Position numbers and translations under genes: made by a program
From: an uncultured Bacteroidaceae bacterium
Lineage (GTDB): Bacteria; Bacteroidota; Bacteroidia; Bacteroidales; Bacteroidaceae
Reading direction: 5' to 3'
DNA length: 56,461 nucleotides
NCBI GenBank assembly: GCA_905233465.1
Contig: CAJOEI010000026.1
Location: 1 to 56,461 of the forward strand
Notes under the pieces: model-generated
What the model was told of the DNA's origin: nothing
What the model saw: only the letters and a program-made list of their open reading frames with translations
Database searches by the model: none
Shown here: positions 31,043-38,633 of the stretch, one piece after another
How positions within the stretch are numbered: position 1 is the stretch's first letter
How the letters are laid out: each line of letters starts with the position of its first letter

Positions 31043-32728
31043 TCAGAAGTCCACTGTGATGCCGATGCCTATCACGTCGTTGGTGCGCAAGAGGCGGTCG
31101 TGACCTGGAGTGGGAGTGGATGTGATGCCATTCATCTTGGTGGTCAGCGTGCTGGAGAAGGTGGACAGCGCTGCCAGACGTGCGTCGGTGGAAGGATCTG
31201 TGCCTGCGGCGATGTCCTGCTGCGTGATGCCCGTGGCGATGGATGTTATGCTCTCTCCAAGCTGCTGGCCAACGCCTGAGAGCAGCGAGCTGAAGTTCTG
31301 ACTGATGTTGTTGTAGTCGTCGTGATGCTTGTCGTAGTGGTGATAGAACGTCTTGAAGTATGACACATCCAGCGCGATGCGCTTGGTGACATGGAAGCGT
31401 GCACCCAGACCAAAGCTGTTGCTGTTGGTGACGAAGCTCATGTCAGAGATGTAGCCGCTGTTCTCGCCCAAACCGTAGTGGGTAGTCTGCCAACCTGCCG
31501 ACACAGTGGCAATGTCACAGATATCGTATTCTGCACCGGCTGTGATCTCCCACGTTTGACCGTCGAGTTCCTTCTCACGATGGTTGTACTGCGTGGCCTG
31601 CTTGTCGAAATAGAGGTGTCCGCCAGCATTGATGCGCACTTTGTTAATGGGTGAATACTGCACTCCCAGAGTGAGCAGCGCTGGTATGTCTGCAGCGATA
31701 CTCTCGCCGTCAGCGAACTCATCCAACTGTGCAAGAGCTGAACCACCGGCGTTCTCGCCACTCTCGTTCTTCAGGCGCAAGCGCGTCTTGAACTCATACT
31801 TGGCTGCCACGTTCCAGTGGTCGTTGATACGCCAGTCAACACCCAAAATGGGTGTGATGCCGAAGCCTGTCTGGTCGCAGTTGAGATTGACACCACCAGC
31901 CACTGTGCCAAGCGTCTGTGTCAGTCCGCTGATGACTGTCACCATCTCAGGCACAGCTGTTGCCAACGCCGTGACCTGCGGAGCAAGCACCTCGGAGGCA
32001 GCGCTCTGCAGATCCAGCTGACGGCCGTCGTCCATCACGGCCTTGATGTTCTTGACATAACCATAGTAGTTCGTTGTGGCATAGGTGCCGCGCAGACCAG
32101 CTGCCACAGAGAGGTTGTCAGTCACCTTGTAAGTGGCGTTGAGCTGTCCACCGATGTAGTACTGACGTCCGCGCATGTATGTATCCATGCTGTAACCGCT
32201 GATGCTGTTGCTGCCGGACAGAGTGTTGAGCACAGCGGGCAACAGCGACACCTTGCTCTCGAAGGAACCCAGACCGTCGCTGAACTCACACTTGCCACCA
32301 CCGCCGACAACGCCGAAATGGGCTGCCACGCTCCAACGATCCTGTACGTATGCAAGATCGAAACTGGGGATTACGGGAGCCTTGGCCGTACCTTTGTAGC
32401 GCTTGGTGGCAGCTGTATTGGCCTCACCATTGACATAGCCCATACGGAACGGCCCGTTGTCAGCATCCATGAACCAAGATGTTGCCGTGCGTGTCTGGAA
32501 AGCGCTCTGGTTGTTAAGTGCCAGATGCCAGCCGGGTTTGAGGAAGGCCACGCCGGCAGGGTTGGCGTATGTGCTGATGACATCTATCTGTGCTTCTTGC
32601 GAAAGATTGCGGCCAAAGGCTGCATTCTGGTTGGTATTGGTGACGTAGCCACCGGCCATAACGCTTGTGGCTGTCATCATCATGCCTGCAAATAGTGCGG
32701 CAATAGAAGTTAATTGTTTGTTTCGCAT
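31043..32728 (-). CDS. OmpP1/FadL-type outer-membrane transporter
   Basis: A 561-residue beta-barrel protein from the ATG at 32728 (MRNKQLTSIAAL); a longer reading upstream covers the promoter. Signal peptide 1-25 ending SVMA-GG. The N-terminal hatch motif NTNQNAAFGRNLSQEAQIDVISTYANPAGVAFL, given in part, with NPAG is diagnostic of the FadL/TodX family, which moves hydrophobic compounds across the outer membrane. Alternating strands continue to the C-terminal aromatic-type end (GIGITVDF). A long acidic/Ser-rich loop near 500-540 is unusual (SSLLSGVGQQLGESITSIA). Single gene with its own promoter and terminator. Confidence 0.88.
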   Translation of the reverse strand: MRNKQLTSIAALFAGMMMTATSVMAGGYVTNTNQNAAFGRNLSQEAQIDVISTYANPAGVAFLKPGWHLALNNQSAFQTRTATSWFMDADNGPFRMGYVNGEANTAATKRYKGTAKAPVIPSFDLAYVQDRWSVAAHFGVVGGGGKCEFSDGLGSFESKVSLLPAVLNTLSGSNSISGYSMDTYMRGRQYYIGGQLNATYKVTDNLSVAAGLRGTYATTNYYGYVKNIKAVMDDGRQLDLQSAASEVLAPQVTALATAVPEMVTVISGLTQTLGTVAGGVNLNCDQTGFGITPILGVDWRINDHWNVAAKYEFKTRLRLKNESGENAGGSALAQLDEFADGESIAADIPALLTLGVQYSPINKVRINAGGHLYFDKQATQYNHREKELDGQTWEITAGAEYDICDIATVSAGWQTTHYGLGENSGYISDMSFVTNSNSFGLGARFHVTKRIALDVSYFKTFYHHYDKHHDDYNNISQNFSSLLSGVGQQLGESITSIATGITQQDIAAGTDPSTDARLAALSTFSSTLTTKMNGITSTPTPGHDRLLRTNDVIGIGITVDF

Positions 32729-32754
32729 AATGTTAAAATATCTGGTTTGCGCTG

Positions 32755-32762
32755 CAAAGGTA
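32755..32762 (-). promoter_or_regulatory. Promoter -7 box of the FadL-like gene
   Basis: Minus-strand TACCTTTG, 27 bases before the ATG at 32728. Confidence 0.6.
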
Positions 32763-32833
32763 ACACGAAAGTGCGAAACACGCACAACATAATGCACAAA
32801 AAAAGTTATTGTGTGCACACTTCTTGGCATAAA

Positions 32834-33910
32834 TCAATTTGTAGCCTGATTATCAATGTGCAATGTGCGTATGGCGGCTTCCATCTGGCGCACCAATGGG
32901 CGCTTAGGAGAATGTGGAGAATAAACAAAGCCCTCGCTGACAATCACACGCTGACGGGCTGTGTCCACACGGGCCAATGCCACGAAAGGCCCGCCAAGCG
33001 GTCCCGCACGCAGCTCCCACAGCCCGCGCATCTCCAAGAATAACACATTATTTATTGTACGCGCACGCGGGAGCACCAAAGGTTCACCATCCATGCGTGC
33101 GGTCTGCATCCACTGTCCTGGTTGCGAGCCCGGAATGTTGACTCGCATAACACTGTCACGATGCTGCACGAGCGACGCCACAGACAGCGGATGGCCGTCC
33201 CACGGATATGTGTAGAAGACATAGTTCTGATCCTTGTCCACGAGGTTGGTGCCTGCCCACAGGAAATGTTGTCCACGTTTCGTGGCCTTAAGTCCCGTAG
33301 GCACCCACACCCGCGCATGTGGCTCCACGGCTGCCAGTTCAGTGCTTACACGCTGGCTGTGGCGTCGGCTGAGCGCGACAATCTCGCGCTCTATCTCTGC
33401 CTCGACAAAGATATCTGTAAGCTTCTCTCGTTCATGGCCAAGCATCTGCGCCAACTGCGATGGTGTGGGTGCTGTGGCCCTTACCTCCACTTGAGGCCGT
33501 GCTGCCACATCACGCGCTACGCCCAGCTGTGTGGTCTGAGCCGTGTCAACCAGCAGACGCAGACGGAAAGTGCGCCACGCCGTCAGATGACGACCGCTGA
33601 AACCTCCGTCGCCCAGATGTCCGTCGGCATATACAACATTCAGGCGAAACATGGGCTCATGCTGTGGCAACCCCGGTGTGGAGCCACGCAAGATGGCATC
33701 CAACGTGTCGCGCAGCTGACCAGTGTAGAGTGTTCGTGGGATGAGCAGTGCCAACTCGTATGGCAGACCACGTGAGGACGGCAAGACCGCAGTCCTCGAC
33801 TTATGAACACTGTTGACCTGACGCCGACACGACACAGCGCCCATGGCCATAATGACTATAGCTATGAGCACAGGGAGCGTGGCTACATAGGTCCTCCACC
33901 ACCCCCTCAC
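32834..33910 (-). CDS. DUF4837 lipoprotein
   Basis: A 358-residue protein with an N-terminal hydrophobic segment ending in MGAVSC, a lipobox. The two DUF4837 halves are visible: SSRGLPYELALLIPRTLYTG and MFRLNVVYADG in the first, VSTELAAVEPHARVWVPTGLKATKRGQHFLWAGTN (pieces) and YVFYTYPWDGHPLSVASLVQHRDSVMRVNIPG (pieces) in the second. Found across Bacteroidota in the cell envelope; function unknown. Two bases behind the small zeta-partner gene on the same strand, so it is probably co-transcribed with it. Confidence 0.85.
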   Translation of the reverse strand: MRGWWRTYVATLPVLIAIVIMAMGAVSCRRQVNSVHKSRTAVLPSSRGLPYELALLIPRTLYTGQLRDTLDAILRGSTPGLPQHEPMFRLNVVYADGHLGDGGFSGRHLTAWRTFRLRLLVDTAQTTQLGVARDVAARPQVEVRATAPTPSQLAQMLGHEREKLTDIFVEAEIEREIVALSRRHSQRVSTELAAVEPHARVWVPTGLKATKRGQHFLWAGTNLVDKDQNYVFYTYPWDGHPLSVASLVQHRDSVMRVNIPGSQPGQWMQTARMDGEPLVLPRARTINNVLFLEMRGLWELRAGPLGGPFVALARVDTARQRVIVSEGFVYSPHSPKRPLVRQMEAAIRTLHIDNQATN

Positions 33911-33912
33911 GG

Positions 33913-34068
33913 CTACAACTCTTCGGGTGTCAGCTCAACCACTTTCCCTTCACGCGCAACAACAAGTGTAGACTTGAACAGTCGTGCACGTTCCACCATT
34001 CTCTCTTGGGCCAGCCTGATGCCGATATCAATCCTCTGTTGCATTTCGGCTACTTCTTTCTCACTCAT
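33913..34068 (-). CDS. 51-residue partner of the zeta-like kinase
   Basis: Reading from the ATG at 34068 gives MSEKEVAEMQQRIDIGIRLAQ and onwards to VVELTPEEL, an acidic helical protein. Its ATG lies eight bases inside the zeta-like gene (ATGAGTGA), so translation is coupled. An earlier in-frame ATG at 34269 would put 67 extra residues antisense-like over the kinase in another frame with no sense, so it is rejected. A small helical protein fused by overlap to a zeta-type toxin is a natural antitoxin candidate; that role is inferred. Confidence 0.7.
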   Translation of the reverse strand: MSEKEVAEMQQRIDIGIRLAQERMVERARLFKSTLVVAREGKVVELTPEEL

Positions 34069-34666
34069 GGTCGGCGGGGGTGTTATATTTATTCCTGAAA
34101 GCCTCATAGCGCTCAGGGTCAATAATGTTGATTCGCGTATCACGCCAGCCACATGCCAGCTTCTCCGACGGACAGGTGCTGTTGTCATACAGCGTCCAGT
34201 AGTCGACAATGGGCATGTAGAGCTGGAACAGGTTCTGCAGGCCGGCATCGTAGCGGCGCAGAATGACATCGGTGGGAATGTTGTGCCCGCCTTGGCTCAC
34301 ACGCTTGGCCACACGTGCCACAGCTTGCTCCGGCGAGGACAACGAGAAGAACAGCAATGTCACAAAATATCCGCGACGCTGGGCACGCTGGATGAGGTTC
34401 ACATAGGAACGCGTGGCCAGTGTGGTCTCAAAGGCAAAGGTCTCTCCCTCCTTGAGCAGATGCAGGATGCGCTCAATCATCAGGCGTCCCGCTTGAATGG
34501 CAACGCCCTCAGGGTTGAACGGCGAGAGACCCTTGGCTATCTCGTCGGCATTGACAAACTCGCGGCAATTGAGCATCTCGGGCAAGACGGTGAACGATGC
34601 TGTCGTCTTGCCCGCGCCATTGCAGCCGGCGATGATGTACAGATTATGTTTCTTTGGTTCACTCAT
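34061..34666 (-). CDS. Zeta-toxin-like P-loop kinase
   Basis: A 201-residue protein with Walker A GCNGAGKTT (14-22), the substrate motif FVNADEIAKGLSP (D41), FAFETTLATRSY (E80) and the arginine-rich lid RVAKRVSQGGHNIP. This is the zeta family pattern: zeta toxins phosphorylate UDP-N-acetylglucosamine (or related sugars) and block wall synthesis; many chromosomal relatives in Gram-negatives have unknown targets. The classical epsilon antitoxin is absent; the 51-residue downstream gene may take its place. Plain housekeeping neighbours argue that it is stably kept. Confidence 0.82.
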   Translation of the reverse strand: MSEPKKHNLYIIAGCNGAGKTTASFTVLPEMLNCREFVNADEIAKGLSPFNPEGVAIQAGRLMIERILHLLKEGETFAFETTLATRSYVNLIQRAQRRGYFVTLLFFSLSSPEQAVARVAKRVSQGGHNIPTDVILRRYDAGLQNLFQLYMPIVDYWTLYDNSTCPSEKLACGWRDTRINIIDPERYEAFRNKYNTPADHE

Positions 34667-34720
34667 GGAATTTGGTCGTATATGGGTAGGTTAGTTGTGG
34701 CAAAAGGAGAATCTCACCAT

Positions 34721-35338
34721 TTACTCTGGGAACAGTCCATAGAGCCGTCGGTCTATCATGTCGGTAATGGACGCAAAGTCTTTGGGGTCGCTCTCGAACT
34801 TGCATGTGTCGCCGTCAACGACAATCAGCGGACCTGTGTAGCTCTTGATCCATTCCTCATAGCGCACGCCAAGGCCCTGAAGATAGTCAATGCGTATGCT
34901 CTGCTCATATTCGCGGCCACGTTTCTGGATCTGTGCTATGAGCGTGGGGATGGACGAGCGGATGTAAATCATCAGGTCGGGCAGCTTGACGAGTGACATC
35001 ATCAGGTCGAAGAGATCTGAATAGTTCTCAAAGTCACGGTCGGACATGTAGCCTTGTGCATGCAGGTTGGGCGCAAAGATGCGTGCATCCTCGAAGATGG
35101 TGCGATCCTGAATAATCGTATCGCTGCTGCGAGCTATCTCCACCACGTCCTTGAAACGTTTGTTGAGGAAATACACCTGCAGGTTGAATGACCAGCGCGT
35201 CATATCCTTGTAGAAATCATCCAGATAGGGATTGAATTCTACGGATTCGAAATTGGGTTTCCATCCATAGTGATGAGCCAGCATGCGGGTGAGGGTGGTC
35301 TTGCCGCAGCCTATATTTCCGGCGATAGCTATATGCAC
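34721..35338 (-). CDS. Deoxynucleoside kinase (paralogue 1)
   Basis: A 205-residue kinase of the dCK/dGK family. P-loop GNIGCGKTTL (7-16), the base-binding segment VEFNPYLDDFYKD, the QDRTIFEDA variant of the ERS/DRS motif and the LID arginines in QKRGREYEQSI. It phosphorylates a deoxynucleoside, probably a purine one, for salvage. The second copy lies 31 bases upstream on the same strand; about half of the residues are identical, like the paired dAK/dGK subunits of some Gram-positives, which form heterodimers. That analogy is inference. Confidence 0.88.
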   Translation of the reverse strand: MHIAIAGNIGCGKTTLTRMLAHHYGWKPNFESVEFNPYLDDFYKDMTRWSFNLQVYFLNKRFKDVVEIARSSDTIIQDRTIFEDARIFAPNLHAQGYMSDRDFENYSDLFDLMMSLVKLPDLMIYIRSSIPTLIAQIQKRGREYEQSIRIDYLQGLGVRYEEWIKSYTGPLIVVDGDTCKFESDPKDFASITDMIDRRLYGLFPE

Positions 35339-35369
35339 GGTGGTTAATTAAAAGTTTAATGTTTGAAGT

Positions 35370-35990
35370 TTAACTGAACAGTCCGAAGAGGGTGGCATCT
35401 ATCTTGTCCACAATGCCTGCAAAATCCTCTGGACGATGCTGATAGTCGAGGTTGTCAACCTCTATGGTCATCAGGCGTCCGCGGTACTTATTATATATAA
35501 AGTCCTCGTACAGGTTATTGAGGCTCCGCAGATAGTCGATGGGCATCGTCTGCTCGTAGTCGCGGCCGCGGCGCTGGATGTTAGCCACCAGATGCGGCAC
35601 CGAAGCTCTCAGGTATATCATCAGGTCAGGAAAGCGGACGACGTCCGTCATCTGCTCAAAGAGTTCCATATATGTTGTGAAGTCACGCTCATCGAGATTG
35701 CCAGATGCATAGTTGTTGGCCGTGAAGACGTAGACGCCCTCGTAGATGCTACGGTCCTGTATTATGGTGCGGTCGCTGATGGAAGCTATCTCCAGCAGGT
35801 CGCGGAAACGCTGTTTGAGGAAATACACCTCAAGATTGAACGACCATCGCCGTATGTCGCGATAGTAGTCCTCCAGATACGGGTTGACATCCACGGCTTC
35901 GAAACGCGTTTCCCAGCCGTAGTGCCGCGCCAGCATCTCTGTCAGCGTAGTCTTGCCGCTGCCGATGTTACCTGCTATGGCGATGTGCAT
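35370..35990 (-). CDS. Deoxynucleoside kinase (paralogue 2)
   Basis: 206 residues, same fold as its neighbour: GNIGSGKTTL, VDVNPYLEDYYRD, QDRSIYEGV, QRRGRDYEQTMPIDYL. Both have intact catalytic motifs, so neither is a decayed duplicate; differences in the DRS loop and the C-terminal part suggest different substrates. Starts six bases past the stop of the holin-like gene. Confidence 0.88.
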   Translation of the reverse strand: MHIAIAGNIGSGKTTLTEMLARHYGWETRFEAVDVNPYLEDYYRDIRRWSFNLEVYFLKQRFRDLLEIASISDRTIIQDRSIYEGVYVFTANNYASGNLDERDFTTYMELFEQMTDVVRFPDLMIYLRASVPHLVANIQRRGRDYEQTMPIDYLRSLNNLYEDFIYNKYRGRLMTIEVDNLDYQHRPEDFAGIVDKIDATLFGLFS

Positions 35991-35996
35991 ACTTCT

Positions 35997-36590
35997 CTAT
36001 TTCTTACCCTTGATGACGCGACGCAACGCAGAAATGGTGCTACGTCCCACAGTGAGTCCCTCATAAATGGCAATGGCTGTGGAGATGAGACTCGTGGCAC
36101 GCTCCCACTTCGAGGCAGTGCGCTTGGCAGGCTGGACAATGACATCTGCCTGCTGTCGCAGTGCGGCATGCGTCTGCTGCCGCTGATCTTGCAGTCGCTG
36201 ACTCTCGATGCTGATGCCTGCCGGCGTCTGGTCCACGTCCTCATTGACAAAGAGTTGTGCCACAGCACGCAAGATAGGCTCCTGAATCCATGCACGGCGG
36301 TTGAGATATACCACCACGCATGCCAACAGCAGCACCAATGCCAACATGCCGAAGCCCAGCAGCATACTGTCGGTGAGTTCGGCAACCCAATAAGCCAAAG
36401 CAAAACTGGCGAAGAGCAACACTATGCTACCCACCAGCAGCAAAACAGCCACCAGAGCCATGCCCGCCAGCAGACGCGACAACTTCTGTGTGGTAGAGAC
36501 GCCGATGTATCGCCATTCGACATCAAGGGCACGCTTGGCCTCGCCGAAAAGCGAGGTCAGGCGCGCCGTCAGTTGCTCGTTCTCAAACAT
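35997..36590 (-). CDS. Phage-holin-family/DUF1469-like membrane protein
   Basis: A 197-residue membrane protein. An N-terminal amphipathic part (LTARLTSLFGEAKRALDVE) is followed by two transmembrane helices (about 42-68 and 76-98) and a soluble tail; that arrangement is the Phage_holin_3_6 (DUF1469) pattern. Not a lysis holin in this context. The tail (residues 140-197, KWERATSLISTAIAIYEGL) seems an addition to the family core. The ATG directly follows the YtxH stop (TAGATG), so both are translated from one message; envelope stress is a likely theme for the pair. Confidence 0.75.
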   Translation of the reverse strand: MFENEQLTARLTSLFGEAKRALDVEWRYIGVSTTQKLSRLLAGMALVAVLLLVGSIVLLFASFALAYWVAELTDSMLLGFGMLALVLLLACVVVYLNRRAWIQEPILRAVAQLFVNEDVDQTPAGISIESQRLQDQRQQTHAALRQQADVIVQPAKRTASKWERATSLISTAIAIYEGLTVGRSTISALRRVIKGKK

Positions 36591-36806
36591 CTACTCAGCG
36601 TCTTCTTTTGCGTTGGAGAGCTCCTCAGAGATGTCACTTACGAGAGCATCCATTTCCTTGCGGTTGAGGCGAATGCCACGCTTGCGCAGGGCTTCAGCGA
36701 TGCGTTCGCGGGTGTCAGCACCCTTTTCCGGAGCAAGCAGAATGCCTGCTGCTGCGCCCACGGCGATACCGCCGATGAAGGCTGCGATAAAATTCAATGC
36801 TTTCAT
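36591..36806 (-). CDS. YtxH-domain protein
   Basis: A 71-residue protein with a single Gly/Ala-rich transmembrane segment (FIAAFIGGIAVGAAAGILLAP) followed by the YtxH signature APEKGADTRERIAEAL and a charged tail. Usually part of envelope or general stress regulons. First gene of the YtxH - holin-like - kinase run; promoter box 48 bases upstream. Confidence 0.85.
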   Translation of the reverse strand: MKALNFIAAFIGGIAVGAAAGILLAPEKGADTRERIAEALRKRGIRLNRKEMDALVSDISEELSNAKEDAE

Positions 36807-36853
36807 ATTAAAAAAGAATTAGAAAAAGTGATTATTAATTGCTTTTGGCAGTG

Positions 36854-36861
36854 CAAATATA
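36854..36861 (-). promoter_or_regulatory. Promoter -7 box of the YtxH operon
   Basis: Minus-strand TATATTTG fits TAnnTTTG. It is back to back with the promoter of the SPOR lipoprotein, with an AT-rich stretch of about 90 bases between. Confidence 0.5.
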
Positions 36862-36950
36862 GCATTTTTCCACTTTACGCATGCATTATCTCATCTTTTT
36901 TTACCAAAAAAGAAGAAAAGTTTTCAATTTTAACGTTATTTAGTACGCCA

Positions 36951-36985
36951 TTTGTTTTTCGTATCACAATAAAATGCTACATTTG
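36951..36985 (+). promoter_or_regulatory. Promoter of the SPOR lipoprotein gene
   Basis: TTTG (36951-36954), 23 bases, TACATTTG (36978-36985). Followed by AATAAGGAG as a ribosome site near 37012-37020. Confidence 0.55.
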
Positions 36986-37031
36986 CAACGGATTTTTCAG
37001 AAATCAAATAAAATAAGGAGTAAAAACAACA

Positions 37032-37499
37032 ATGAAGAACTATTTCATTTTAGGTGCAGCCGTTCTGGTTGCCATGTCAATGTCGAGCTGCAAGAGCTCT
37101 GAGAGCGCATACAAGAAAGCTTATGAAAAAGCTAAGCAGCAGCAAACCACACAGGTAACAACAACCCAGTCAACACAGACGCAGACGGTGCAGCCCGTGC
37201 AGACGGTGACCACAACTCCTATTGCCAACACAGAGTCCACACGCAGCGAGAACCTCACTCTTGTCAGCGGAGCAGGACTGAAGGCATACAGCGTTGTCGT
37301 GGGCAGCTTCAGCATCAAGGCTAACGCCGAGAACCTGCAACGCAAACTCAACAACGCCGGCTACAACGCACAGCTGGCAGCTAACTCACAAGGCATGTAC
37401 CGCGTCATCGCCTCTACTTTCGACGACCTGGGCAGCGCAGTGCAGAGCCGCAACACCCTACGCGCACAGTATCCCGATGCTTGGCTGCTGCGTAAGTAA
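37032..37499 (+). CDS. SPOR-domain lipoprotein
   Basis: A 155-residue protein with a lipobox ending SMSSC (C20), a Gln/Thr/Val-rich linker (residues 36-70, QTTQVTTTQSTQTQTVQP) and a C-terminal SPOR domain (about 84-155: AYSVVVGSFSIKANAENLQRKL, AQLAANSQGMYRVIASTF, in pieces). SPOR domains bind peptidoglycan stripped of stem peptides at the division site, so this is likely a septal outer-membrane lipoprotein. It is single, with its own promoter and a good terminator. Confidence 0.9.
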   Translation: MKNYFILGAAVLVAMSMSSCKSSESAYKKAYEKAKQQQTTQVTTTQSTQTQTVQPVQTVTTTPIANTESTRSENLTLVSGAGLKAYSVVVGSFSIKANAENLQRKLNNAGYNAQLAANSQGMYRVIASTFDDLGSAVQSRNTLRAQYPDAWLLRK

Positions 37500-37547
37500 G
37501 AAGCATTTCTTTTTGGTAAAGTGAATATATGTAAGATTTTTGTACGG

Positions 37548-37587
37548 CAGGAGTGGGCTGTGAAGCTAACTCCTGTCTTTCTTTTGT
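37548..37587 (+). terminator. Terminator of the SPOR lipoprotein gene
   Basis: CAGGAGT (37548-37554) pairs with ACTCCTG (37569-37575), with an inner GCT/AGC, and TCTTTCTTTT follows. Confidence 0.75.
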
Positions 37588-37591
37588 GCCT

Positions 37592-38008
37592 ATGCGAGTG
37601 TTAGCCATAGACTATGGGCAGAAGCGCACAGGCCTGGCAGCCACAGACCCGCTGCAACTCATCGCCAACGGCCTCTGCACTGTGGAGACCAAAAATCTGG
37701 AGGCGTTCCTCGTAGACTATGTGCCGCGCGAAGGAGTGGAGCGCATCGTGGTGGGACACCCGCGACAGATGTCGGGACAGGACAGCGAGAACATGCGACG
37801 CATCACGCCATTCGTCAACCGGCTGCGACATCTATTTCCCAACACACCCATCGAGCTCTTCGATGAACGCTTCACCAGCGTGCTCGCACACAGGGCAATA
37901 ATTGAGAGCGGCATCAGCCGCAAGGCACGACGCAACAAAGCACTCGTTGACGAGATATCAGCATGCATCATACTGCAAGACTGGATGGAAGCTAAGCACA
38001 ATACATAA
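37592..38008 (+). CDS. ruvX: Holliday junction resolvase-like / 16S rRNA-processing nuclease RuvX
   Basis: 138 residues from the ATG at 37592 (MRVLAIDYGQKRTGLAATD), the normal RuvX/YqgF length; an earlier in-frame ATG at 37553 lies in the terminator of the previous gene and is rejected. RNase H-like fold with D7 (IDYG), the RIVVGHPRQMSG strand, ELFDERFTSVLA and the C-terminal DEISACIILQDW. In other bacteria YqgF processes the 5' end of 16S rRNA. Followed by repeats and then def. Confidence 0.93.
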   Translation: MRVLAIDYGQKRTGLAATDPLQLIANGLCTVETKNLEAFLVDYVPREGVERIVVGHPRQMSGQDSENMRRITPFVNRLRHLFPNTPIELFDERFTSVLAHRAIIESGISRKARRNKALVDEISACIILQDWMEAKHNT

Positions 38009-38068
38009 TTCATAATTTACAATGCATAATGCATAATTCAAAATGCTTAATGCATAATTCACAATTCA
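38005..38068 (+). repeat. ATAATTCACAATG-type repeat between ruvX and def
   Basis: About seven units of CATAATT/GCATAATGC type fill the whole gap between the ruvX stop and the def ATG. Confidence 0.65.
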
Positions 38069-38072
38069 TCAT

Positions 38073-38630
38073 ATGGTACTACCAATATATACATTAGGCC
38101 AGCCAGTGCTGCGAAAGGTGGCTGAGGACATTGATCCGTCAGCACCAGAGGTGCAGCAGTTTGTCACAGACATGTGGGACACGCTGGCACGCAGCGGCGG
38201 CATAGGACTGGCAGCGCCACAGGTGGGGCAAGCCATACGCATAGTGGTCATAGACCTCGACCCCATCAAGGACGACTACCCGCAATATGCCGGCTACCAC
38301 CACACGTTCTACAACCCATACATCGAAGAATACGACAAGAGCAACCAGGAATCCATGGACGAAGGATGCCTGTCGCTTCCAGGCATGAGCGAGAAGGTGA
38401 AGCGCCCCACACGCATTCGCGTGACATATCAGGACGAGAACCTCGTGGAACACGACGAATGGGTGGACGGTTATCTGGCACGCGTGATGCAACACGAGTT
38501 TGACCACCTTGACGGCAAAGTATACACAGACCATATTGTGGGCCTGCGCAAACAGATGATCAAGGGCAAACTCAACGACATCATGCGCGGACGATTCTCC
38601 TGCGACTACAAGGTGAAAGTCAAAAAGTGA
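38073..38630 (+). CDS. def: Peptide deformylase
   Basis: 185 residues with the three motifs of the iron-dependent enzyme: GIGLAAPQVG (G-G-L-A-P-Q), EGCLSLPG (metal Cys) and QHEFDHLDGK (HExxH metal site). It removes the formyl group from nascent proteins. The ATG follows the AT-rich repeat, without a clear ribosome site. The stop is three bases before the next gene. Confidence 0.96.
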   Translation: MVLPIYTLGQPVLRKVAEDIDPSAPEVQQFVTDMWDTLARSGGIGLAAPQVGQAIRIVVIDLDPIKDDYPQYAGYHHTFYNPYIEEYDKSNQESMDEGCLSLPGMSEKVKRPTRIRVTYQDENLVEHDEWVDGYLARVMQHEFDHLDGKVYTDHIVGLRKQMIKGKLNDIMRGRFSCDYKVKVKK

Positions 38631-38633
38631 AGG

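Noticed and set aside
35997..36590. Phage lysis holin
   Set aside because: Family naming only; neighbours are YtxH and nucleoside kinases, with no endolysin or phage structural genes.
35436..37016. Open reading frame of 526 codons on the plus strand
   Set aside because: Antisense to the deoxynucleoside kinase, holin-like and YtxH genes; no domain, no promoter and no start context.
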